From the NCBI GenBank assembly GCA_964551175.1, contig CAZKBZ010000014.1:1-41411 (forward strand): a stretch of DNA of 41,411 nucleotides. Reading direction: 5' to 3'. Positions within the stretch are counted from its first letter, which is position 1. The number at the start of each line of letters is the position of its first letter. The notes under the pieces are model-generated. The model did not search any database and was not told where the DNA came from. It was given only the letters and a program-made list of their open reading frames with translations. Origin of the DNA: Desulfobulbus_C sp964551175 (GTDB lineage: Bacteria > Desulfobacterota > Desulfobulbia > Desulfobulbales > Desulfobulbaceae). A program made the translations under genes and the position numbers. Shown one piece after another: positions 31,079 through 38,582 of the stretch.

Positions 31079-31933
31079 TTACTCTTGTCCCGGCCGATCC
31101 AGGATAAAGTCGGCGGCCTTTTGTGCCGATGCAGCGGCACAGACAACCATTTTTCTGTTTTCTTTGAATTTTGCCGCCCAGCTCTGCAGGTATGCAGCAG
31201 AATTTTCGATAGTGGCCGGCAGGATCCCGGCCTCGCTGCACAGGAAAACGGCAGCCATTTCCGCAACCAGCTCTTCCTTGCTGTACTCGTGGGATCCGAA
31301 AAAATTGTTCTCTGTGATTTCCTTCCGGTTAAGGCGGGATTTATGGCCGGTGGAATGGGCCAGCTCGTGGAAAAGGGTGGAATAGTATTCTTCTGAGGAA
31401 AGGAAATTCTGAAAATCAGGCATGGTGACCTGGTCCTGTCCCGGAGAGTAGGCGGCCCGGGAACCATCGATGAAAGAGGGGGCTGACGGCATGCCGGCAA
31501 CAATGGCGGCGGCCCCGGCAATGGGAGTCAGGTTTTTCTGCTCCGGTTCCTGCGGAGCTGGAACACCTTGTACCTGCTCCAAATTGAAAACCGTGTAATA
31601 GCGAAGCATGGGAACCTGTTTTTCAACCTGCTCACCAGTCGCCGGATCCTCGGACCGGCTGACCAGCCATTTCCAGAACACAACCCGGCGGCCCTTCTCA
31701 CCTTTGCGGACGGAGCCGCCTTTCTGCCTGGCCTGGTTGAAAGTGAGCCACCAGGGCGAAGTAAAGCCGGAACAGGCCAGCAGGAAAACATTGATCCCCC
31801 GGTACTGCCTGCCGGAAACAAGGTTGCGATGCGCGCCCCTGGTCGTCCACGGTTTGTGCCAGGGGATAACACCCTGATCCATGATGGCTAAAATTTCCTC
31901 GGTGATTATGTCGTACACTGATTGCTTTGCCAT
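31079..31933 (-). CDS. ardC: ArdC-type anti-restriction protein (ssDNA-binding + zincin peptidase)
   Basis: 284 residues. The N-terminal ArdC domain (1-130) begins VYDIITEEILAIMDQGVIPW and includes GRQYRGINVFLL, which binds single-stranded DNA in studied homologues. The C-terminal zincin-like domain has LFHELAHSTGHKSRL (about 190-204), the HExxH-type metal site, and a downstream Glu (SKEELVAEMAAVFL). ArdC proteins protect incoming plasmid DNA from host restriction soon after entry. Here it heads the minus-strand run ardC, small protein, nuclease, Sak4. A plasmid with its own type III R-M would benefit when moving into other restricting hosts. Confidence 0.93.
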   Translation of the reverse strand: MAKQSVYDIITEEILAIMDQGVIPWHKPWTTRGAHRNLVSGRQYRGINVFLLACSGFTSPWWLTFNQARQKGGSVRKGEKGRRVVFWKWLVSRSEDPATGEQVEKQVPMLRYYTVFNLEQVQGVPAPQEPEQKNLTPIAGAAAIVAGMPSAPSFIDGSRAAYSPGQDQVTMPDFQNFLSSEEYYSTLFHELAHSTGHKSRLNRKEITENNFFGSHEYSKEELVAEMAAVFLCSEAGILPATIENSAAYLQSWAAKFKENRKMVVCAAASAQKAADFILDRPGQE

Positions 31934-31950
31934 GATTAAACCTCACATTT

Positions 31951-31966
31951 GCGCCAATATAGGCGC
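31951..31966. promoter_or_regulatory. GCGCC-AATATA-GGCGC palindrome upstream of ardC
   Basis: Perfect dyad 18 bp before the ardC start codon (31933, minus strand), with an AT spacer that could be part of a -10 element. A likely repressor operator or structured leader. Its ligand is unknown; the XRE protein encoded at 33607 is one candidate. Confidence 0.5.
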
Positions 31967-32159
31967 GCAGTTGACAAAAAAAGAGACCTGTTAACACCTT
32001 AAGCAGAAAACGAAATAACCGATTGTCGGCAACTTTTCATAACTTGACCTTCCCTTGTTTATCTACTTGTTTTATATCCGATTCCGACGCATTTTTCAAG
32101 AATATTGCGTTATTTTTGGCGCGCAAAATTTAAAAGAGAGCCTGCTGTTTCGGCCTTGG

Positions 32160-32720
32160 CCACCACCGGCCTGGACGAAACCCGCAGCCCGGCCCGGGGG
32201 ATCCGGAACAACGGCCCAGCCGGACACAAAACATACAGGACGGACCGGCCGGACCGGAACAGGAAACAGCAAAACCATCGGCCACAACCCGGACAGCAGC
32301 CCCGGCCCGGTGAACCGGGACACCGCAGGCCACTGCCCAACCACGGGCCAGGGTCCGGGACGGAAAAACTACCACGACCAGACACCACCACCGGCAACTG
32401 CCCGCCGGCAGGCAGGCGGAGAACCGACAACCCAGACCGGGCCGGCACCCTGGCGAACAACAGCGGGAACCGACGCAGGCCAGACAGGAACAGAAACCCA
32501 GAAAAAACCGCCCTTGCGCTTAAGCACGCAACCATTGCAGCCACGGGGCAGACCGGCTGCCCAATAACGGGCAAACTCCGAGGCCAGAACAGGCCGCCGG
32601 AACCCGACTGCGGCAACAAACCCGCCCAGGCCGCGGGATGAGGGACGGACAGCGAAGCCGGACGAACCAAACCGACAGGCGGAACGGGACAGGGACGACA
32701 GAGACGGCAAGAAAAACATG
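32160..32720. other. Tract nearly devoid of T on the + strand
   Basis: From 32221 to 32700 I count about 19 T in 480 bases (near 4%), while A, C and G are all abundant; 32641-32700 has none. Because T is missing, most + strand frames lack stop codons, and the complementary strand gives Pro/Ser/Arg/Gly-rich frames. I do not regard any of these as genes, since all are low-complexity and lack start signals. The tract lies in the 1.7-kb gene-free gap between ardC and the XRE gene. Confidence 0.8.
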
Positions 32721-32780
32721 GCTAACCCCCTATGCTGAGTAAACGTTGCACGTGAAACACAACTATTTAAAATAATTAAT

Positions 32781-32829
32781 TTTTTCTTTTTTTCTTCCTC
32801 ACCCGGTACGGGGAGGAAAAAAGAAAAAA
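32781..32829. terminator. Large bidirectional hairpin with T-rich and A-rich arms
   Basis: A T-rich arm ending CTTCCTC pairs with a matching GAGGAA-A-rich arm, and CCCG-GTA-CGGG forms the tip of the stem. The arms span about 20 bp each. T-runs flank it in both directions, so it would stop transcription either way; it could also be a strand-switch structure in single-stranded DNA. Confidence 0.65.
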
Positions 32830-33014
32830 TATATATGCGCGCAGCGCCACAAATCTAAGACGACAAGGCTGAATTATATGAGGAGACCCTTATCTGGCGT
32901 GCCGATATGCCAACTGATGTGACAGGTTTTTTGCATGCTGTATCGCAAAAAACTGGCGCAGCAGATGGCCGGCACGACCAGCCGGCAACACACGAATTAC
33001 CAGCAGGGGGGATG

Positions 33015-33036
33015 TAAGGGGGGTCTACCCCCCTTA
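33015..33036. repeat. TAAGGGGGGT palindrome
   Basis: Ten-base arms TAAGGGGGGT / ACCCCCCTTA with a 2-base loop. A related G-run/C-run palindrome (AGGGGGGAATTCCCCCTT) lies at 33466-33483, and the phrase AAGGGGGGTC occurs at both places. Probably structured single-stranded DNA or RNA. Confidence 0.55.
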
Positions 33037-33159
33037 CGCTTCCCCTTGGGGGACGGGAGGGGGGACATTGAATACGCGAAGCGCTGACGTACCGCAGGCC
33101 GGAAGGAAATGTACATGCTCTGCCTGACGTACCGGCCGAGGAATCCGTAGTTGGTCAGT

Positions 33160-33242
33160 GCGGCGTCCGGCATTGACTTGGAAGAAGGGAACAAGGCTGT
33201 ATTATGATTACAATACGCTACAGGCAACAAGGCGGACGCCGC
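33160..33242. other. Long hairpin with perfect 10-bp outer stem
   Basis: GCGGCGTCCG (33160-33169) pairs with CGGACGCCGC (33233-33242); inside, GTATT and AATAC form a smaller stem. The 83-nt fold suggests a functional RNA or DNA site. Direct repeats TGACGTACCG lie just to the left (about 33082 and 33125). Confidence 0.5.
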
Positions 33243-33280
33243 CAAATTAAACATAAATATGGGCTACATAAAAGGATGCA

Positions 33281-33320
33281 CAGGTTGGGTTCCCGCAGCG
33301 CAGCAAGGGTACACAACCTG
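33281..33320. other. Hairpin CAGGTTG...CAACCTG
   Basis: Seven-base perfect outer arms, with CCC/GGG pairing further in around GCAGCGCAGC. It lies 39 bp right of the previous hairpin and belongs to the same structured region upstream of the XRE gene. The surrounding DNA (33321-33606) has no supported gene. Confidence 0.5.
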
Positions 33321-33606
33321 AGAATCAGGGCTGGAATTACGGGCTGGCAGGGATGCGTAAGCGGATGAAAGCGACCTGATTAACGCGTATTCAGGGGTGT
33401 ATGCATGGTGCAATATTTGCCAGCCCTTCATACATCCATGCCGCAGGCCAAATTAAAGGGGGGTCAGGGGGGAATTCCCCCTTGCGTGACAGATAAATTG
33501 TCTTCTTATGAATTGAGGCAGCACTACAAAAAAAACCTTGCGAGGCGCAAATTAAACATCTATCTTGTTCGTATGTGGCGCACTAAACTCTGCATGGAGA
33601 TTCTAA

Positions 33607-34050
33607 ATGACAACCTACGGAACAATCATTGCCGAAGAACGCGAAGCAAGGAACATGAGCAGGCGCAGCCTGGCTGACAAGTCCGGAGTAGCAGAAACCA
33701 ATCTGCGCCGGATCGAAAGTGGTGAGAGCAAAAGCAAACCTTCAGATCTCCAGAAAATTGCCCGTGCCCTTGCCATGAACGAATCAAAACTTATCGAGGC
33801 CTGGCTTGTCGACAGCCTGAAGGGCGTCAACTATGATCCGGATTTACTCAACCAGGTGCGCAAACCGGACATGGACTTTGAGCAGATTGAAGCCATGTAT
33901 GGAATAGATAAGGCTAGGGCTGCCTATGAGAAGATCAGGACCTGCACCACCGGCAAAAAGATGAAGGCAGCCAAAGAAAGCACCCTGCTGGAAGTACGGG
34001 TTGCGCTCAAGAACTGCCTGGGATTGATTGATGATTTGAGGGAGGGGTAG
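33607..34050 (+). CDS. XRE-family HTH regulator
   Basis: 147 residues. An N-terminal XRE HTH (about 5-60) is seen: EEREARNMSRRSLADKSGVA with the recognition helix in ETNLRRIESGES. The C-terminal half (about 85-147) is helical and unassigned. ATG 33607 follows GGAG. It stands alone on the + strand next to the hairpin-rich region, so it may regulate ardC or plasmid transfer functions from there. It could also be an orphan antitoxin, but no toxin-like gene is beside it. Confidence 0.88.
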   Translation: MTTYGTIIAEEREARNMSRRSLADKSGVAETNLRRIESGESKSKPSDLQKIARALAMNESKLIEAWLVDSLKGVNYDPDLLNQVRKPDMDFEQIEAMYGIDKARAAYEKIRTCTTGKKMKAAKESTLLEVRVALKNCLGLIDDLREG

Positions 34051-34129
34051 AACGTTTGAACTCACTGGTTTTTACGGAGCGCAGCGGAGTAAAAATCCAG
34101 TGCAGTGATTTGTTATGTGTTTTCTTCCT

Positions 34130-34924
34130 TTATTGCCAATTATCTCTGATGTCCTGAATTAATGAATCAAGAGCTTCACATGCTGATTTTGCAGCCAAAT
34201 TGTCTTCTTTAATTAAGAAGTCCAAATCCCCATGTATTGCTGTATTTCTAACATTGTATAAAATTTCAATTATATCTTCAGAAATCGAGGTAATATCCTG
34301 TGATTCCACTAGAGACACCAATGCATTTAATTCGGGAATTGTTCGAAACTTATCAATCATTTGATTTGCATAATATTCAGATTTCAAAGCAGAAGGAGTG
34401 TCTCTATAAAAACAGCAGCCAGTAGCATAGACACCAACAAGCTCCAGTGTTTGATGGAAAGTAAGATCAAAAGTCATGTTTTCTTGCAACATTGCACCGT
34501 GCGCTCTGTATGCCTTTATGAACATGTCCTCATCTAACGCTATAGCATTTATTATCTTAACTCGGGATTCTGAACCAGGCCTCCAAGGATAGTTAATCCT
34601 TGGCTCAATAACTGATGAATTCATTGTATCTCTAAATAGTCGTGATATAACATTGTTTGCGGCAAATCTTGGATGACTTCCATCAAGCCCATCGGTTACT
34701 CTTTGTGGCCTTTTTATTTTGGACTCTGCAATTATTCTATTTACCCATATTGTAGTTTTTGGGTCAGATTTTAGATTCTCAATACAGTGTCGATCTTGAG
34801 TATTCCCGATATGAGCTACAAACCAATGATTGAAAATAGCCCAGAGTCTTTGATATTCAGAAACCCAGTCAGTTTCAGAATATCTTCTATTAAGATCTTC
34901 AAAGTGTGGTCTTGTTGGCATCAA
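34130..34924 (-). CDS. HEPN-like protein, third of its kind in the window
   Basis: 264 residues, family not named. Near the C-terminus it has YNVRNTAIHGDLDF: R226 and H231 form the R-x4-H motif of HEPN ribonucleases, followed by the common G-D/N. The N-terminal part starts DLNRRYSETDWVSEYQRLWAIFNHWF, typical of helical RNA-binding/abortive-infection proteins. It is AT-rich (codon third positions mostly A/T), unlike the neighbouring high-GC genes, and flanked by an XRE gene and a BrnTA pair, which points to recent acquisition in a defence/toxin hotspot. Target and trigger unknown. Confidence 0.72.
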   Translation of the reverse strand: MMPTRPHFEDLNRRYSETDWVSEYQRLWAIFNHWFVAHIGNTQDRHCIENLKSDPKTTIWVNRIIAESKIKRPQRVTDGLDGSHPRFAANNVISRLFRDTMNSSVIEPRINYPWRPGSESRVKIINAIALDEDMFIKAYRAHGAMLQENMTFDLTFHQTLELVGVYATGCCFYRDTPSALKSEYYANQMIDKFRTIPELNALVSLVESQDITSISEDIIEILYNVRNTAIHGDLDFLIKEDNLAAKSACEALDSLIQDIRDNWQ

Positions 34925-35119
34925 TCTTTTCCCTTACACATAACAAGTTATTATCTAGTTTCTCAATAATTACACCAATACAAGAAAACGACGACTAAAA
35001 ATCAACAAGATACGTTATTATTCGTCAGATAACATCGGCGATTGACTGGATACCGGGAAACCGGATAACATTCCATGACCCGGTTAATAGGGATCTGCTC
35101 TTCTTCAAGAATAGAAAAA

Positions 35120-35353
35120 TCACGCTGAGACTGATGTTTGCTCCAATCTTTCCGCAATCCAGATTTTGATGATTGACTGTCTGGGAACCCCGAGCCGCTT
35201 GGCCTCTTTATCAAGAGAATGAATCATCCAGAGCGGGAAATCAACATTAACCCTTTTTTGTTCCAGCACAGGCCGTCTGGCATTTGCAAGATCCAAATGC
35301 TCTATAACGCTTTGCCCTTCATCAAATTTTTTGTCAAATTCTTTAGCCTTCAT
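35120..35353 (-). CDS. brnA: BrnA-type (CopG/RHH) antitoxin
   Basis: 77 residues from ATG 35353, overlapping the toxin gene by 11 bp. It contains EFDKKFDEGQSVIEHLDLAN and a C-terminal RHH region KRVNVDFPLWMIHSLDKEAK...RQSIIKIWIAERLE, a pattern shared by antitoxins paired with BrnT. It binds DNA as a dimer and represses its own operon, and neutralises the ribonuclease encoded upstream. Confidence 0.88.
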   Translation of the reverse strand: MKAKEFDKKFDEGQSVIEHLDLANARRPVLEQKRVNVDFPLWMIHSLDKEAKRLGVPRQSIIKIWIAERLEQTSVSA

Positions 35354-35612
35354 ACAATTCAATCTCCTCATCTCTGGCCCTGCGAACAGAGATAATTCGT
35401 ATATTTTCTCCTCGATATGTGATAACGCCCGCCCAGTGCTTATCAGCTATTCTGCCGATTACCAGGAATCTCGGCTCATCCACTGTTCTCGCCGGGATCT
35501 CCAGTAAATAAGAATCCTCCCAGAGTGCCTGGGCTTGTGTAAAATCAATCCCATGCTTCTTTTTGTTGGATTTAGATTTGGCAGGGTCAAATTCAAAGTT
35601 CATGGTATACAT
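35343..35612 (-). CDS. brnT: BrnT-type ribonuclease toxin
   Basis: 89 residues from ATG 35612 (GGAGGG upstream); the family begins MxFEFDPAKSKSNKKKHGID, as here. Further marks are LIPAR...RFLVIGRI and IRIISVRRARDEEIELYE at the end, with the conserved R-x2-R-x2-E. BrnT is a RelE-like toxin that cuts mRNA and is held in check by BrnA. It is complete and paired. Confidence 0.93.
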   Translation of the reverse strand: MYTMNFEFDPAKSKSNKKKHGIDFTQAQALWEDSYLLEIPARTVDEPRFLVIGRIADKHWAGVITYRGENIRIISVRRARDEEIELYEG

Positions 35613-35639
35613 AATATACCCTCCAGGTATAATTGTCAA

Positions 35640-35940
35640 TTATCGAGCACGGCGACAGCCGGGCGAGTATCACCGGCCAGGCAGGCAACGAAGATAAGGC
35701 GCCGGCACTGTTGAGGGGGTAGCCCGGCGCAACCCCTGCCGGCTGATGGAGGCCGAGGCAGGAGTCTTTTTTCCTGCCCGCTGCCGGAAGCAGACGCATG
35801 CAGGGGCTGTGACGGGCGGTTCTCACCTGCCTGCAAAAAGTAGTACGGTTGAAAAAAAATGTTTGTAATTGGCTGAAATAACGTTTAAAATATTGCTACC
35901 ATTTTAATAAAACAGAGTGCCATTTATTAAAAAGTGGTAG
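35640..35940. other. Gene-free stretch upstream of the small + strand protein
   Basis: 35640-35830 is GC-rich with short inverted repeats (such as GCAGGA...TCCTGC around a T-run near 35757-35778) and no supported gene. Further right, 35896-35911 and 35923-35940 form a long inverted repeat, CTACCA...TTTTAATAAA against TTTATTAAAA...TGGTAG. It ends 12 bp before the next start codon and is a candidate operator. Confidence 0.45.
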
Positions 35941-35952
35941 AAAAAAAGGGGG

Positions 35953-36207
35953 TTGAATAACATTTTTGAAATCACGGTCAAGTATGAAGAGGATGGTGAC
36001 CGTCCGAAAAAGGGCTGGCGGATTTTTTATCATACCCCGGACGGGATACAGCCTTTCCTGTCCAGGAGAAAAAAGAATATCAAGTTCCGGAGCCTGTATG
36101 ACGCCCTGAAATGGGTTTCACAACACCGGCCCGGTTACAAAATAAACCTCATCGTCGAATGTTACACAGGAGAGTTACGTCAGAAAAGGAAAACTAAAAA
36201 AACATAA
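35953..36207 (+). CDS. Small hypothetical protein
   Basis: 84 residues, not recognised. Two beta-rich halves: ITVKYEEDGDRPKKGWRIFY and a C-terminal helix FRSLYDALKWVSQHRPG, then a basic tail ending RQKRKTKK. It begins with TTG; the purine-rich GGGGG is very close to it. The upstream inverted repeat and downstream hairpin suggest tight regulation. It leads the HTH-integrase operon. Confidence 0.6.
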   Translation: MNNIFEITVKYEEDGDRPKKGWRIFYHTPDGIQPFLSRRKKNIKFRSLYDALKWVSQHRPGYKINLIVECYTGELRQKRKTKKT

Positions 36208-36211
36208 AAAA

Positions 36212-36241
36212 GCCGGTGCCTGGCGGCCACCAGACACCGGC
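36212..36241. terminator. Intercistronic hairpin
   Basis: GCCGGTGCCTGG (36212-36223) pairs with CCAGACACCGGC (36230-36241) around a 6-base loop, with one C-A mismatch. It starts 4 bp after a stop codon, has no T-run and ends at the ribosome-binding site (GGAGG) of the next gene. It may attenuate or regulate translation of the HTH protein. Confidence 0.6.
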
Positions 36242-36254
36242 GGAGGTAGAGAAC

Positions 36255-37259
36255 ATGGATGCGATTTTCGACCACAGACCACGTCCCTACACAATCGTAG
36301 AGGATATAGTGTTTGAGTGCAATCTGTCAAGTCTGCAAAAACTAACCCTCATCAGCCTGATCAAATACGCAGGCAAACAGTCTGCTGCCTGGCCGGGCCT
36401 TGCAACCCTTGCCCGGGACACCTCTTCATCTGTCCGTCAGCTCCGCAGAATCCTGAAGCAACTCCAGCAAAAAAAGCTCCTGCTCATCGAACACCGGCCC
36501 GGCAGATCCAGTCTTTACCACATCCCGGAGTATACAATTTCGCAAGGATCCCTGCAGGGCATCTGGAATAATGCCGACCTGGAACCGACCGGGGACACCA
36601 CGGCCGGAGGGAGAGGACATCATGACCGGGGTTCACCTCCTGACCCCGGTCATGGTGACCGGGATGGGAGGCCACCATGTCCTGACACCCCGGACACCAT
36701 GGCCCCTGAATATTATCAAGAACAGTATCAAGGAAAATCTCTCTCTTGCAAACAAGCATCCTCAAGGTCATCACCCTGCCCTGTTGAAGATGAGAGAGAA
36801 AAATTTGATCAGGATCTGATTGGAGCCTGGTGCCGTCGATTTTCCATTCACCATCAACCGGTCAGCAGCAAAGAGCAGAAGGCCATGGACTGGATGCTGT
36901 ATGCGGCTGCCAACAACCAGCTCGGCTCCCTCACCTCACCCGTCGGCTATCTGAAAACCATCATGCGCAGGGGTTTTCCCCAGAACTTTCCGCCCTACCC
37001 TGTTCGGCATAAATCAAACGGCAAGCCTGCAAGGCTCACAATGTCGGTTGAACAGCAATGGCAGAACTTGAACCCGGTCCACAAGCAACTTTTCCTGGAA
37101 GAGGCAAAGGCACAAACATCGAAACATGATCAGCTGGAAAAAACCGCCTTTCATCTTTTCCTGACCAGCCTTGTTGGTGACTCCAAAGAGGGCAAAAATA
37201 CCCCCTGTGGGAAAACCCCCATAAAGAGCCCCCCTACCCCCCGGATTTCGACATGCTGA
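36255..37259 (+). CDS. HTH-domain protein, possible plasmid replication/regulatory factor
   Basis: 334 residues from ATG 36255, preceded by GGAGG. Residues 10-95 form a winged helix of the helix_turn_helix_36 type (LTLISLIKYAGKQSAAWPGL, then SSSVRQLRRILKQLQQKKLL). A low-complexity linker rich in G, D, P and H (about 115-160) is encoded by DNA full of inverted repeats. A second structured part (about 200-330) follows. Such proteins occur on plasmids and phages as replication-linked or regulatory proteins. Its stop overlaps the integrase start (ATGCTGA), so the two are coupled. Confidence 0.75.
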   Translation: MDAIFDHRPRPYTIVEDIVFECNLSSLQKLTLISLIKYAGKQSAAWPGLATLARDTSSSVRQLRRILKQLQQKKLLLIEHRPGRSSLYHIPEYTISQGSLQGIWNNADLEPTGDTTAGGRGHHDRGSPPDPGHGDRDGRPPCPDTPDTMAPEYYQEQYQGKSLSCKQASSRSSPCPVEDEREKFDQDLIGAWCRRFSIHHQPVSSKEQKAMDWMLYAAANNQLGSLTSPVGYLKTIMRRGFPQNFPPYPVRHKSNGKPARLTMSVEQQWQNLNPVHKQLFLEEAKAQTSKHDQLEKTAFHLFLTSLVGDSKEGKNTPCGKTPIKSPPTPRISTC

Positions 37260-38281
37260 AACGGATGACCAAACGTCTATTTGGTCTGAAAGAGACCGCT
37301 GCTGATCAACCGATAATCATCGACGGCAAGATCATACAAACACATAAACGTATAAACGTTGATACGTTTAAACATATAAACATACAAACCCGGGAGAACG
37401 AACAGCTTGAAGATATTGCCGCGCAGACGTCAGGGCCCTGTCCGGTGGAGCCGGAAGCCGGAGAACAGGATGAAACCTTGCCGGACCGGCCGGACACCCC
37501 CTGCCTGCCCTGCAATTCCGTCCCGGAGCAGTATTATATTTTTCTCGGCTCTGCCGGGCGAGCTGCCCGGACCATCCAGGAGTATGGCTGGGAACTCAAC
37601 TGGTGGCAGCGGCAGTCATCTCCGCTTGCTGCACTCAGCCTGCGGGATATTGAGGGGATCATCAACAGGATGCATCCGGCTACAGCCAGGCGAAAGATTG
37701 CCGCCCTGCGCTCCTATGCAAAATGGCGGCTCCGGGAAGGGGATGACGGATTGTTCATTACCCTGTCACAGGTTGAGATCCCCCGCCTCCCCAACCGGGT
37801 GCCGGGTGACAGGGGAGGTGATGTGTTCAGGGAACTTTCCTGTCGGGCAAGGACCCTGACCGGCCAGGGGGACAGGAGGGGAATATGGCTGGGCCTGATG
37901 CTCTGCTGCGGCCTGCGGATCAGCGAAATTCGGACTGCAGAGGCGGCCCCTGGAGGTGCGGTTAAAGTCGTCGGCAAGGGCAACCGGGAACGGCTTGTTC
38001 CGGCTCCGGAGTGGCTGCGGCACGCTCTTTGCGACAACAGGAATAAGAAGAACAACACCCGGTGGAGAAAAGGTCGAAAGCTTATCTGGCAGGAGATGAA
38101 AAACATGGGGATCAACAAACCACACTCCCTGCGCCACACCTATGCCAGCGAACTTGTCCGCCAGGGACTTGAACTGGAACAGGTGAAAAAGCTGCTCGGC
38201 CATGCCAAGCTGGACACCACCCTGATTTACGCCAGGATCAAACTGCCTGAAAACCTGACCGAGAGGCTGGGGATCGAATGA
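37253..38281 (+). CDS. Tyrosine recombinase (integrase, XerC/D-like)
   Basis: 342 residues. A core-binding domain (about 90-165: YIFLGSAGRAARTIQEYGWE) precedes the catalytic domain: Arg I in CCGLRISEIR (about 222), Lys in VKVVGKGNRERLVP, H-x-x-R in HSLRHTYASELV (about 290-293), His in LLGHAKLD (about 313) and Tyr in TLIYARI (about 325). All catalytic residues are present. The first 80 residues are an extra extension not typical of Xer; part of it (about 29-46, KRINVDTFKHINIQT) is encoded by octamer array F. It could resolve multimers or integrate DNA. Confidence 0.92.
   Translation: MLKRMTKRLFGLKETAADQPIIIDGKIIQTHKRINVDTFKHINIQTRENEQLEDIAAQTSGPCPVEPEAGEQDETLPDRPDTPCLPCNSVPEQYYIFLGSAGRAARTIQEYGWELNWWQRQSSPLAALSLRDIEGIINRMHPATARRKIAALRSYAKWRLREGDDGLFITLSQVEIPRLPNRVPGDRGGDVFRELSCRARTLTGQGDRRGIWLGLMLCCGLRISEIRTAEAAPGGAVKVVGKGNRERLVPAPEWLRHALCDNRNKKNNTRWRKGRKLIWQEMKNMGINKPHSLRHTYASELVRQGLELEQVKKLLGHAKLDTTLIYARIKLPENLTERLGIE
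37336..37391. repeat. Octamer array F inside the integrase gene
   Basis: Seven 8-bp units in register, including ATAAACGT twice in a row, TTAAACAT and ATAAACAT; the first and last (ACAAACAC, ACAAACCC) are drifted. Because 8 is not a multiple of 3, translation repeats every 24 bp and gives the Ile/Asn/Lys-rich stretch in the integrase N-terminus. The frame is not broken. Confidence 0.85.
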
Positions 38282-38306
38282 TGAGGCATGAGGTCAACAG
38301 AAAGGA

Positions 38307-38582
38307 TTACGAACCTGACGAACCAAGTTCTTCTGCTATGCGCTCTGCCAGGAAAATCTTCATCAACGACTGATAAGGGACATCTCTTTTGTTTGCCAGC
38401 AATTTCAGCTCATCAATCATGATCTCCGGCAGTCGGAGGGATATTTTCCTGGTGGAGGGTTTCAGGTTTGACAGGGTCACCCGCTCTGCATTCTTCCAGT
38501 CAATATATTCAGTGGAATCATGATGAGACCAGAACTCCCTCTCCTCGTCTTCACTCATAAACCTGGGCATCTCTTTTTTCAT
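38307..38582 (-). CDS. brnA: BrnA-type (CopG) antitoxin, second pair
   Basis: 91 residues with EREFWSHHDSTEYIDWKNAE, LSNLKPSTRKISLRLPEIMI and VPYQSLMKIFLAERI, the full pattern of BrnA/CopG antitoxins with a C-terminal RHH. Start overlaps the toxin stop by 4 bp (ATGA). It is not close in sequence to the first BrnA of this window, so the pairs are probably insulated from each other. Confidence 0.92.
   Translation of the reverse strand: MKKEMPRFMSEDEEREFWSHHDSTEYIDWKNAERVTLSNLKPSTRKISLRLPEIMIDELKLLANKRDVPYQSLMKIFLAERIAEELGSSGS

Noticed and set aside
32105..32670. Long open frames on both strands in the T-poor tract
   Set aside because: They exist because the base composition removes stop codons. 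All are low complexity (Pro, Arg, Gly, Ser), overlap each other in several frames and lack ribosome-binding sites.
33160..33242. Integron attC site
   Set aside because: The long hairpin lacks recognisable core sites at its ends and there is no integron integrase or cassette array; the tyrosine recombinase at 37253 is not of the IntI type as far as I can see.
32997..33254. 85-codon minus-strand frame over the hairpins
   Set aside because: Its sequence is dictated by inverted repeats and homopolymer runs; no start signal and no family resemblance.
33405..33677. 90-codon frame before the XRE gene
   Set aside because: It runs across a G-run/C-run palindrome and into the XRE gene in another frame, and lacks a ribosome-binding site and any domain pattern.
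35593..35836. Minus-strand frames of 66-77 codons upstream of brnT
   Set aside because: Low-complexity, Pro/Arg-rich, no Shine-Dalgarno, and explained by the GC-rich noncoding segment.
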